A stretch of 64,000 nt of DNA. Source: Anaeromyces robustus (taxonomy: Eukaryota; Neocallimastigomycota; Neocallimastigomycetes; Neocallimastigales; Neocallimastigaceae). Shown here one piece after another: positions 1-13,702 of the stretch. The first letter of the stretch is position 1, and each line of letters opens with the position of its first letter. The DNA lies in assembly GCA_002104895.1 (NCBI GenBank), contig MCFG01000109.1, forward strand, positions 1 to 64,000, written 5' to 3'. Below the pieces are notes generated by a model. That model did not search any database. It had not been told where the DNA came from and worked only from the letters and a program-made list of their open reading frames with translations. The translations under genes and the position numbers were made by a program.

Positions 1-562
1 TTAATAAAAGCAATGAAAACATATATTCTATTTTATATCTTATATTTTATATTATATTATTACTATTTTTGATTTGAAATGTTTATAATATTAATGTTAT
101 TATCTTCTTTATATTATATTTTTTATTATTTTAGCAAATTAGTAACAAATTAGATAATTAAAAAAAATTATATTTTAAATGTCAATTTTAATTCTTTTTT
201 AAAAAATATTTATAAATATCTTATCTATAGTTTACAATACCATAAAGGCAAATTAAAATACTTAAATAATAAATAAATCGTTAATATGGTATTATAAAAA
301 GTATATATTTTAAATAATTTTTCTTTTAATTATCAATTTTAAATGTAAAAAAAAAAAAAAAAAAAAAAAAAAGAAAAAAAATAATTAAAGGCTTCTCAGT
401 TTTTTTATATTATTAAACTTGTACTTTGATATTTTTTTTTAATTAATCTAATATATTCTATTGATTTTAATATAATATTAATGTATTAGTTAATATATTA
501 TTTCAATATATTATTATATTATTATATTATATATTACTTATATAATATTGAATATAAATCTC

Positions 563-563
563 T

Positions 564-646
<83 letters not shown>

Positions 647-671
647 CTTATTTATTTATTTACTTATTTAA
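563..671. repeat. (TTTA)n microsatellite
   Basis: About 27 tetranucleotide units, perfect except for a few TTAC variants at the right end. Confidence 0.95.
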
Positions 672-1428
672 TAAAATCATTATTTCTTAATCTATTTATT
701 CATATATATTTTTACCAAAATAATAAATATAATTTTTATTAAACTTTATTTATTATTTATTGATTAGTAAAACAATTTTTTTTTTTTTAATCTATCTAAA
801 TATTATATATATAAAAAAATTTTTTTTAAAAAATTATTTAATTAATATTATATATTATTATAAAATGAATTAAATTGAATGTATATAAATTAATAATAAA
901 TATAAATTCGAAAAAAAAAAAAAATTAGTTAACTGAAGATTTAATATGTATGTGGCTTAACTAAACTTTTAAAATATAATAAATAATTGAATAATGGAAA
1001 AATTATAAAATTAATTAAAAAAAAAATTAAAAAATTAAATTAAACAAAGTACAGATAAAAGTTAAGAATTGTTTCTTTATAATAAAAACTTTAAATAACA
1101 ATTATAATAACTATTAGCAATTTAAAAGCATGGTACGTATTGAGAAGCTTTTTTTTAACGTGCATATTATGATATTTGTAAATATGTTTTTTTATATATA
1201 ACGAAGAAGTAATAAAAATACTTTTATTTTAAATTATATAAATTATAAAGATTTAAAAAAATTAAAATATATAATATCTATTAAAAAAAGACTTTTCTTA
1301 ATTACAATGAATAAAATTAACAACATAATAATGCTATTAATTAATTTATTATTAGGTTAATATTATATACTCTCAAAAATAAATAATGAAAAATTAATTT
1401 ATTTTTAAAAAAAAAATATTTTTAAAGA

Positions 1429-1772
<344 letters not shown>

Positions 1773-2996
1773 TTTCTTTCATTAATTTATTTCATTTTAT
1801 TAATGATATAAATTAAATAGTTCAAGTTAAAATAAAATTATAAATTAAAGTTAAAATAAGATTATAAATTAAATTTATAATTTAAAAAAAAAAATATTAG
1901 AATTATTAGAATTTATAAAACTTTTAGGTTTAAATTATCTTGTTTAAACTATAATTATTCTACATTAATATAAAAAAATTAATAAATAAAATGGAATATA
2001 GAATTCTAATTATTCTATATTCTACTTTATTTTTTTATAATAAATTGTTTCTCATAATAAAATAATATATACAATAATAATATAGTTATATATATTAAAA
2101 CTATAAATTACATCAACTGTAATTATATATAAATTATCCTTCATTTTACTTCATAAATCTTATTTGTACTTATAAATTTTCATATGTACATAAACGTATT
2201 TTTAATATATTAAATTTTATATATAAGAATAATATTTTTTACAATTTTTTACATATGAATGAATTCTTATTTATAATACACTGTAATATACACATCTATA
2301 ATTGCATTTATATATATTAATTGTAAATGATATATTTATTAATACGCTAATGAAAAATATTACTTAAAATAGTTATATAATGTTAATATAACAAATAATA
2401 ACAATAACAATAAAAAAAAAAAAAAAAAAGCAGAAATAAAAAATATTACTGAATAAGGAAAAAAATATAAGCAAACAAATTTGATTCATTATTAAAACTG
2501 TTACATATAAAAGCTTCAAACAAAATGACAGTTTTTATACTATATTAAAAAGCACATAATACAAGCAATACAAGCACATTTAACTAATTATCAATTTAAG
2601 AAATTAAAGAATATAATAAAATATACTATTAACAAAACTACATAAAAATATAATTGATTTATTATAATAAAAAATAATTGATTTATAATAATAAAATATT
2701 ATTATTATCATTTCTCATTATGACCGATCATAGAATTATGGATTTTCCATCACAATTAATAATTAAATTATTAATTACTTATAAATTTTATACATAATTT
2801 TTTTTTTTTTTTCACTATATCTTATTTAAATTTTTTTTTTTTTTTTTTTTTTTTAACTTTAATTGATAAATATATTATAAATATTTCTTAATATATGTCA
2901 TATTTTTTTTCTACCAATAATAACTAATAACAAAAATACCCTAAATAAATATTATTATAATATATTTATACTTACATTTTTATATATGAATTACAT

Positions 2997-3055
<59 letters not shown>

Positions 3056-3060
3056 TTCAT

Positions 3061-3147
<87 letters not shown>

Positions 3148-3159
3148 TTAATTATATAT

Positions 3160-3198
<39 letters not shown>

Positions 3199-3200
3199 TT
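2997..3200. repeat. (TTTA)n array
   Basis: A 200-bp TTTA array. It carries the same TTAATTATATATTTA interruption (near 3146-3163) that is seen twice in the 1429-1772 array. Confidence 0.92.
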
Positions 3201-3334
3201 ATTTAGTTTAGATAATTTTAAATATATTTTATATAAACAATAAGTAGTGATGTGACATAACAAAAAAATTATTATTTATATATTCATATATATAAATATT
3301 TACAACAAATTTACAAATATAATTAATAATTCAG

Positions 3335-6300
3335 TTATGAAATCATTTTAAGCCATGAAAAATTATTATTATAATTATAATTATCTCTTAAATTTAAAAG
3401 TTTTTCATTGATATTATCTACCATATCAAAAATATTCTTTCTTATATTATTAATTAATTGACGACGTATTTTAGAATGAATCATAGAAGAGCCAAGTGAA
3501 TATAATATTCTATTAAAAATTAAATATAACAATAACAATAAAAATAAGAAAAATATTATAATTTATGTATAATTCACATTAAATATTGCAATAATTTAAC
3601 TAGATATATTTAAATATTTAATACAATTATTATAATAAATATTAATAATTTACCCATATTTAGATCTTTTCACTTCTAAATTTAAATCATCAACAAAACA
3701 TTCAATTTTTCTTGGAACAATAATTCTGTAAGGATCATTTTTACAAAGTTCAAATTTTGTCATTATAGTTATACCTCTACCACCAATCTTAAATTAAGAT
3801 ATTTATTTATGATTAATTATGTATATTTTTTTAAATATTTAATTAAAATATATTTTTATATTTTATAAATTGTAATATTATAAAAGAATTCATTTATAGT
3901 ACAGTTAAATTAGCAACTCCCCAGTCGGTCATTTTTGGAAAACCTTTCTTTTTATGATACCAGAAAGGAACATCTCTTATATCAGCTTGAATTTCAAAAC
4001 TTTTTTCCAACGTTACAAATTTATTTATATGACAATATATATATATATATATAAATTTATATAAAGAACCTTTCAATATATAGTTATTTCAATATATAAT
4101 TATTTTATCTAAACACTCTATATAAAAGTCCTTACAAGTTTAAAGTAATATAATTCCTAAAGTCATTATTAATAGATTTTCTTAACCCAATTATTGAAGA
4201 ATGTTTTATCTATAATAGTGTTATAAATGATAAATTATAAATATAATAAATATATTTATTTAAATATTATTTTAAATATTAGTTTTATATGTATTTTTAT
4301 ATTTATTTTATTTTTTAATATGTTCTTTTTTTTTTTTTTTTAGTGCTTAATTTTATATTATATTGGCTAACTTTTGCTTCCATAATATTTGGTAAAAAGT
4401 TATCACTGGATAAAAATATATCTTCCATAACAATATGATAATTAGAGTCTTCATATTCTAATCTTGATATTGGAATATATCTTATATTTTGAATAATAAT
4501 CTTTATTATAAATATTATTTATATATTATTTATCATGTTATGAATATGTTATGAATATAATAATTATATATATATATATATATTTAATTATATATTAATA
4601 ATAGAATATTTTTTATTTTTTGATTTTTACTGGTAAACTCATAGTAATTATATCTTTAAATAATTCTTTTTTAAATATAAATTTTCCATTTCTGATATAT
4701 AAATAAAAAAGAAAAAGAATTAAATAATTAATATTATAATAATATTATAATATTAAATAAATTATTATTAAAATAATAGAAATTAATTATTGATACATTT
4801 ACCTACTAATAAATATATCTTTCATTAATTGAACTAAATTATCTGAAAACTTTCTTGTTAATGGATCTGATAATAAATTATCTAAATATTTAGAACTTTC
4901 CATTAACACAATTTCTAATTCCTTTTGAAAATATTCTTGATGAGAATATTTTTCAGAAAATGTTAAATATCCTTCATCTAATAAATCCATACCAGTATCA
5001 ATATATTCTTGACTTTGAATAAATTGAGGATCTTTTAAAACTTTATATAAATATCTGTTAATCTATATATATACAATAGTAATTAAGTTATTTAAAAATG
5101 TTTTTATATTTTAATATTTATTATTAAAAAAAATAGACTCTTAATCAATATAAATTTATTTATATATAATATTTTTTATTAAAATATTTATAAATATTTA
5201 TAAATATTTACTTTTCTAATATATTCTTTTTTATATTTGTCATTTTTAATATATTCATGAACATTATTTAAAGAATAAAATAGTCTATTTAATGAATATC
5301 CTTGTGCTAAATTCTCCATAATATTCTATATTTTATTACAAATATTTAATAGTTAATAGTTAATAATTAATAATTAATTATTATTTGATTTCTATATATA
5401 TATATATATATATATAATAAAAGAAATAACTAATTATATATTTCATATACCTTTAATGCTCTTAATGATTCTGTAGTATTAGTATCATTTGTTATTGAAT
5501 CCATGGATCTTTCAACTTCTTTCATAATAAACATTCCATTCTTAATGAAATCATTAAATATTTTAATTAAAACAGATATAACATTTTGGTACATATCTTC
5601 TCTATATTTTTAATATTTTTAATATAGTATTTATTAAAAGCAAAAAATAAATGAATAAAAATCTATAAATAAAAAATAATAATAATAATAATAATAATTA
5701 AAATAATATTTATACTTTTGAATTTCAGCAATAATTAATTGAAGTCTTTTTAATATATTATAGATGACATCTTTATCAAATTTTGATTTAATAGTACGAT
5801 TAACCATTTTTAATTTAGTTTTTGGAATTTTTTCAGAAATTCTATTTTTCATATCTTCCATTTGACGAGAAGTATCTTCTCCAATAAATGAATGTCTCTT
5901 ATTAATATTTTGAACTTTATCTGAAATATTATTTAAAGAATTTTTTTTATTATAATGACGATGATGTAATCTAGGATCATAAATAAAAGAATTAGGATCA
6001 TCTAAACTATAACTTCTTGGTAAACCTGTAACAGAATTTCTTCTTTGATCAGAAAAATTAGTTGATAAAGGACGTTTAATTTTATATTGATACTTATTTG
6101 ATCTATATTTATTTTTATAAAAATTATTAATATCATTCTCCTCATCAGATGAAGAGGATAAAAAGTCATTATTATTCTTCATAACATTATTTTGGTTATC
6201 TAATTCATAATTTTGATAAGGGTTAGGATTATTTGAAGCAGTTAACTTATCACCAGTTGGTGGAATACCATCATCATGAATACTAATATTTTGATATGAT

Positions 6301-8535
6301 CCACTACTATGTCTACTATTATTATTATTAATATCATTATTACTTACATTTCTTTTAACATTTAAAGAATTCATAGATTGATAATCATTAAAATTAAGAG
6401 GATGTTCAATATAATTATCATTACTATTATTATCATTATCATCATTATTATTTTCATTAAAATTATCTTTAATAAATGGATGTTTATTTAAATTGTCAGA
6501 ATCAAATTTTTCTTCCAAGAAACTATCATGTTCTTGTTTTAAAGGATTTTCTTCTTTATTAGTATTATGATATTTTATTTTTTCGTCTGGATTAGTAAGT
6601 GTTTTATTAAATATTTCTACCATAACTTCTTTAATTAACTGGTTAATATCAGAAATAAGATTTCTGAATTTATTATTTGATAAAAAGAGATGAATAATTC
6701 TAAATATTTCGGTATATGCTATAAATTATTATTTGAAAAAAAATTGGAATGTAATAAGTATAAAAAAATTATTATTCTTTTTTTTTTTTTTTTTATTTTG
6801 AAAAAAGAAATAAATTATATTTTTTTTTCTAATTACCTTGTTTAATTTCACTATTAGAAGTAGGAGTATGTCTAGTTTCCCTTTTTCCTTAATTTTAAAA
6901 ATAATAATAATAATTAATAAAATATAAAAAAATTTTTTTATTAAAATATATATATATATATATTTATATCTTATTTTCTATTATTAATTATTTTTTTTAC
7001 ATAAAAAAATAAATATGAATTTACTTTTAATAAAATCAACCATAGGATAATAAATATTATTAGCTATTGAAGTTTGAGTTGATAATCTTGAATAATATAA
7101 AAATTTTTGTAAACTTTCATCTTTATTTTTTTCTTGAAGCATAAGATAAGCAATATCTAAAAACTTTAACCAATCATTAAAAATATATTTTCCTTCAGCA
7201 GAAAGATGAACAGAATAATCCTTTAAATGACGAGAATTTCTAATATGATTAATAAATATAAAAAGTTGTTGATTAGTTGGTAATTTTCCATCTAATAAAG
7301 CTTGGATAACATTGAAAATTTTTTGCTTTTTTTGATAATCTTTATATTTTAATTTTGGATCATGAATAGTTTCAATATCTCTGAAAACTCTTTTAGGATC
7401 ATCACTAGGTGAAATAACAATATCTGGTAAAGGTTTATATTTATTTTTAATATCATTACTAATTCTTTTTTTCTCAGATTTAGATAAATGATAATAAGGT
7501 TGATCATGATTATATGATAAAGATGATGATGTATCAGAAGAAGAAGTAGTTGAAGAAGATGAGGAAGGTGTATTTAAATTTATTCTTGGATCATCTAAAT
7601 ATTGTTCATCCATAGAACGTGAACGATGTAATGTTCCAGCTTGATGATAATAACCACCACCTAAAAAAATAGAACGACGACGAGGACGAGGATCTACACT
7701 TTTAGAACGAATTTTTATTTTTGAATGTTGAGAATCATGAGATGAATTTAAAGAAGAAAGTGAAGCAGATCGATAATGACGTATTGATCTCATATTTCCA
7801 TAATTATTTTTAGAATCATAAAGAGTTTTATCTTTCTTTGATGATGAAGTAAAATCATAATAATATGGACGTTGAGATGATTCTTGAAGATCATTTTGAT
7901 CTTGATCATAATAATTAGATTTATCTTGTTGATTATAATTTGATGAAGAAGGGAAAAAGGAAGAATTATTATAATAATAATTTCCATTACTAGATAAATA
8001 AGGATTTGAATAAATATTTGTATTTTTATTGGGATTATAATAGTTATGAGGTTCTTTGCCATCTTTTTTGGAACCAAAATATTTTAAAAATAAAGAAGAT
8101 TTATTATTAGTATTGGAATTGGAATTATCTAATTGACTTTTGTTATACTTTCCATCATTAATATCTTTTTAAAATATATTATATTATGTATATTTATATT
8201 TAATTATTCATTATTAATTAATCAAAAAATTTAATTTTAATATTTATTAATGTAACTAAAAAAATATATATTAAATTGTTAAAAATTCTTTACCTCCTTT
8301 ATTATCATAAGATTCTGAAGAATTATCTGATGATACAGAATTAGGTCTACGGGATGAATGCCTGGATAGACGACGAGATAAGCGATTCTTATGACTTCTA
8401 AAACTAGCCTATTGTATAAAAAAATTCAAATAATATTAAATATTAGTGTTATAAATTTTTTTTTAATATACTAAAAAATTATAGTTTACGAAAAAAATAA
8501 ATAAATAAAAATATAATTTAAATCGAATATACCAT
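3335..8535 (-). CDS. HAM1-like protein (HAM1 N- and C-terminal domains), 14 exons
   Basis: My model has exons 8533-8535, 8294-8408, 7025-8164, 6837-6887, 5716-6718, 5451-5601, 5212-5325, 4803-5062, 4631-4691, 4372-4500, 4136-4209, 3903-3999, 3654-3787 and 3335-3509. These sum to 3507 nt (1168 residues), with every junction in phase. The N-terminal 250 residues are Ser/Asn/Arg-rich. From about residue 260 the HAM1 N-terminal family is recognisable: the helix around LPTNQQLFIFINHIRNS, LMLQEKNKDESLQKFLYYSR, then IPISRLEYED, NFLPNIMEA, FEIQADIRDVPFWYHKKKGF and IGGRGITI. The C-terminal HAM1 part (IECFVDDLNLEVKRSKYG onward) ends at residue 1168. Exon 5 carries an Asn/Asp-rich insert of roughly 280 residues inside the domain. 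The family is mainly fungal and is thought to be lipid-binding (BPI-like fold); its cellular role is not established here. The least certain points are the ATG-only first exon and the donor of exon 10 (GTTAGC). Its nearest neighbour upstream, the GH31 gene, is transcribed divergently 5 kb away. Confidence 0.8.
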
Positions 8536-9589
8536 TTGAAAAATATTTAAATGGAATAGAAATCCTTAAATTAAAACTATATATTATTATACAATTATTT
8601 TTTTTTTATTTAATATATATGTTTCAATGATTTAAAAAAAATTATTATTTTTTTAATGTTTTAAAAAATATATATTTTTATATATTGAGATTTTTGTATT
8701 CCTTTTTATATTAAAAATCAAAGAAAAGACTAATAATTAACTATAAAATAGTTTAATTATTATTTTTATAATAATAATAATGCTATTTTAAGCTTTTTTA
8801 AAAAACATAACTATCTTTTACATCTTGAAATAATATTATACAATAGTTTGAATAATTAATATAGCTTAGTTTACAAAATTGTTAATAATAAACTTTTTAT
8901 ATTTTACTCAATAATATAAAAAAGATATATTGTTTAATACACATCTTTTTTTTTTTAATTTACAATTTTTAATTATTAATTATTTACTTTATTTTAAATT
9001 ATTAATTTATTATTAATTTTAATATTCTATAATATGTCAATTATTTCTTTCCTCTAATTATATTATAAACTTTTTAATATAAAAATAAAATTTACTATAT
9101 TATTCCTACTAAATTTTAATAATTTGACATTAAATAAAGTATCCTACAAAATATTAATAATTAATTTATCCTTTATTAACATTAACTCCTCTTAGAATTT
9201 TCTCAACATCAAATAATAAATTGGCTTTGAAAAATAATTTAACTTAAAAATACTTTATTAAAGTATTTAATACTATAATGCATTATCCTCATAGTCTATT
9301 ATTTAAACACAAATTTAAATGATAAAAAAAATATAAAAATTTAAAATATAAAAAATAAAAAACTATGGGAATACAAAAATTAATATAAAAAAAAATACTC
9401 CTGAAGTTAAAAACAAATGTAATAAATTATATGAAAATATTAATTGATATATTGACATAATAAGAAAAAAATATTTCAGACACAAGAATATTTATAATTC
9501 AAAAAATATTCTACTATAACAAAATATTAACAAGAATATTTACACTTTTTTTATCATACAATAAACTATTATTGTTATAATTATCATTG

Positions 9590-9663
9590 CTAATATTATT
9601 ATTATTATTATTATTATAATTATTATTATTATTATTATTATTATTATAATTATTATTATTATA

Positions 9664-9695
<32 letters not shown>
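9590..9695. repeat. (ATT)n trinucleotide array
   Basis: ATT units interrupted by a few ATAATT variants, in the spacer upstream of the HAM1-like gene. Confidence 0.9.
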
Positions 9696-9696
<1 letters not shown>

Positions 9697-12147
9697 TACT
9701 TAAGGATTATTCTAAACATGTTATTAAATTATTATGAATTAAAATAATAACTATTATAGTTATAATTATCTAATGATGTTTAACTAATAATCACACATAA
9801 TTATTAATATTTAAAATATTATTAAAGCATAATTATTAGTATTTAAAAAAATTATTCAATAAAACAAAACAATCCCAATAATCATTTTCCAATTATATTA
9901 TAATTATAATAATAATTTATTATGAATTAAAATTTCTAAATATAAAACAGAATAATCCTAATAATCATAATTTATCCAAATTAAATATTTTTACAATTTT
10001 TTCACTTTTTTCATATGATTATTAAGATGAAGTAAAATAAACATAAATTTAAAATTATTAGTAAATAATGCGCCACAATAAATTATTATATAATTTACAT
10101 TATATAATAATTTAATACGTATTAAATTTTATTACAATACATAAATTTATTAAGAAATTAATTAATAATATAAGAACATAAAATCTATAAAATTATTTTA
10201 TTATATACATAAATTAATGTATTATTTACATTAATTATAGTTTTATAACATTAGGTAAAATATAGAAAATAGTGATTAATTATTTATATTAGTTATAATT
10301 ATAAACTCCTTATTTTTCTCCTTAAAAATAAGGTAAAGAAATAATTATACAAATATTAAATAATTATAATTTTAAAAGTATAAAAAGAATTAAAAATATC
10401 TAATATAAAATGTAGACAAAAATTAAGTTCAAAAATATAATAAATAATTAATAAATATAATAAAGTTTATTAAAACAAAATTCTTTCCTTATTTAAAAAT
10501 TTTCTGAACCTTAAAAGTGTCATACCTCAAAGATATCCAGATAAAAAAATTTTTTTAATATAAAAAAATAAAAAAGTGTAATGAATAAATATTAATTACA
10601 TTATGTGTAATTTATAAAAAAAAAAATAATAGTTTTTTAATATTCCACAATAATAATTATTATAACTGTAAGGAATATGAGAAAAAAAAAATAAAAGAAA
10701 AATAGAAAAAAAGAATTTTATAAAAGATGAAATAAAATTAATAATTAATATATTATTGTATATTTTCATAATTTTATAAAAAATGTTTTTGTAATATATT
10801 GAAATATTTTAAAAAAAGCCCTTTTTTAAAAAAAATATTTTTCTTTTTATTTGGAATTCTATTTTAATAAAAAGTATTGATTTTCATTTCAATAAGCATA
10901 TTAAAAAGTAACTAAATATCAGGATAAAAATAATAAAAGAAATATTTTTTAAATTAAAACTATATTAAAGGTTCTTTTATTAATTACAACTTATTACGAG
11001 TTTTATTAACTTTAGGCCTTGCTTTTTTTTTTTTATTTCCTTTTGAATTATTAATAGTCAACTTATATCATAGTAAATGTAAAAATTAATAATCCTAATA
11101 ATTAATATAAATAATAATAATAGTATAAAACTAGTATTTATATTAAATTTAATAATAATAATAGTAATAATATAAAATGTTTATTAAATACATTATTTTA
11201 AATCATTAGTGATAGTTAAAAAAAAATAATTTATGAAACACTAAATAAATATTTAAAAATTTTTTTAAATTAAAAGTAGCATATTTAAAGTGAATGATTA
11301 AAATTATTAATATTTATATGAATTCTACTTTTTTAATACTTTTTCGTTTTATATTTCTCTTAATAAGAACTTTATAAACCTAATATTATATATATTTATA
11401 TATTTATATATTTATTAATATTATTACATACTTAATAAAACTTCAAATAAATTATTTTAATTACTTTACATTTTTTTCATTAATATTATTATTATAATAG
11501 CAATTATTATTATAAGGAACATTTCTTATAAAATTAAGTTATTTCAAAAAAAAAAAAAAAAAAAAAACAGTTACAATAATCAAAAATTTTCCCAAATAAA
11601 TGTATTAATTAATATAATTAATTCTTTTAAATAAAAAAGGTATTCTTATTTAACTTCATGTGAATGGCAAAAAGGAAAAAAAAAGAGTATTAATTCATGC
11701 TAATATATTTGACAAAAAAAAGGATTTTAAAAAAAAAAATAAAATAAAATATATAACAAAATTTATAATATAAACGAAATTAATGATATAAACATTAATA
11801 TATTAATTATATAAAATAAAATTAGTAATACAATGTATATTTTATAATAATCAATAATAATAATAAATTAATAAATATATAATACTATTTTTTTGTAATG
11901 TTCGGAAAAATTAATATTTCAAAAATACTAAAATAAAAAAAAAAAGAATTCTAAAGAAAATTGTTAATACTAATAAAAAAATATTAATTCATATTTATAA
12001 TTATTTAACTTTAGTATAATGGCATTGAATAAATAAATATTATGTAAAATTATTTTTGTTCATTTTTGGAAAAAAATATTTTTAATATTTTCCTTTTTTA
12101 AATTAAAAAATATATTAATTTTTATTTAGTATTGAAATAAATTATGG

Positions 12148-12178
<31 letters not shown>

Positions 12179-12719
12179 CAAAGAAAAAAGAAAAATCGAA
12201 TAAAAGAATAAAACTTTTATATACAAATAAAAAAAAAAAAAAGAATTAAAAGCACAAAAATAAATCAATTTATTACAGGTAATACTATTTAATTTCTTTA
12301 ATGTTTTTTATTGAATTAAATATAACACTAAAATATAAATACATTTGTTAAAATATTATAATTAAATATTATAATAAAATAATACTAAATAGATATTAAT
12401 ATATCAAAAACTTAAATTATTCATTATTAATCTTAAATTTTTTTTATTTAACAAAAAAAGTTATTATTGAACAATTACTTCATAATATCTAAAAAAAAAA
12501 ATTAAAGTTTATATGAATTTATAAACAAAATTTATAAATGAAAACATGATTCCATTATTCCATAAATGAACATTTTCTCATTTTTTTAAAAAAAAAGTTT
12601 TTTCCTTAGTGTTGAAGATATAAGTAATTTAAAAAAATAAAATTGTATTTTGGATAAAAATTAATTAAAAGATATTAATAATTAAAATTTGGTTATACAA
12701 GAATTAAATTAATAACCGT

Positions 12720-12832
<113 letters not shown>

Positions 12833-13702
12833 AAAATTATTATAAATAAAATTCATTATAATTTCTTTTTAGTCCTCCACTTTTATGCAAAAATTTATAT
12901 ATTTAATCAACAAAAATTTTAAATTTTAATATAAAATTAAATTAAAATTTTAAATAGTAGTACCAAAAAAAATTAAAAGGATACAAAATATATAATTTTA
13001 AAGAATATTGTTTTTAATAATATATTATTTTATTATTATTACATAGATTATTTTTTTCTATTTTTTATATATGGATATATCAATTATTTATAAATATTCC
13101 TTCTTTTTTAATTTAATATATTAATTAAAAAAGACAAATATATAATAGCATAATATGTAATTTTTGTTGAAAAAACTATTAAAAATAATAAATAATATAC
13201 CAAGAAAAAAAATAAAAAGAAAAAGAATATTCAATTTTTATAATAATTATAACTCTAAATTATACAAAATATATTCTTAGTATATCAATTTATATTTTTA
13301 AAAATGATTAAGCATGTTACATTAAAAATATTATTATTATTATTATTAAAATAATAAATTAATAATTATATTTCCTATAAAAGAAATGAATTTTTCTCAA
13401 AAACTAAAAAAATTTTTAATCATTAATAAATAAATAGTTTATTTTTTTTTAATAAAAAAAATAAAACTTTTATTAAAAAAATTATTTTAAATATTGATTA
13501 TTTAAAAATATATATATATTAAATATATATATATATTAATATATATTATATAATAAGATAAATAATTATAAACTTATTTAATTCAATACAACCTAAGCCA
13601 AGAAGCCTGAGCATAAATCAAAATAAAAAATTTAAAAAACTACATATATTATCTTTTATATAAAATATTTATTACAATTTATTATATTTTAATAAAATAA
13701 AC

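Noticed and set aside
548-742. Open frame of Leu-Phe-Ile-Tyr repeats
   Set aside because: Translation of a TTTA array; no coding character outside the repeat. The same holds for 2986-3243.
7790-8077. 95-residue minus-strand frame
   Set aside because: Out-of-phase shadow of HAM1-like exon 3, whose correct frame runs in phase from 8164 to 7025.
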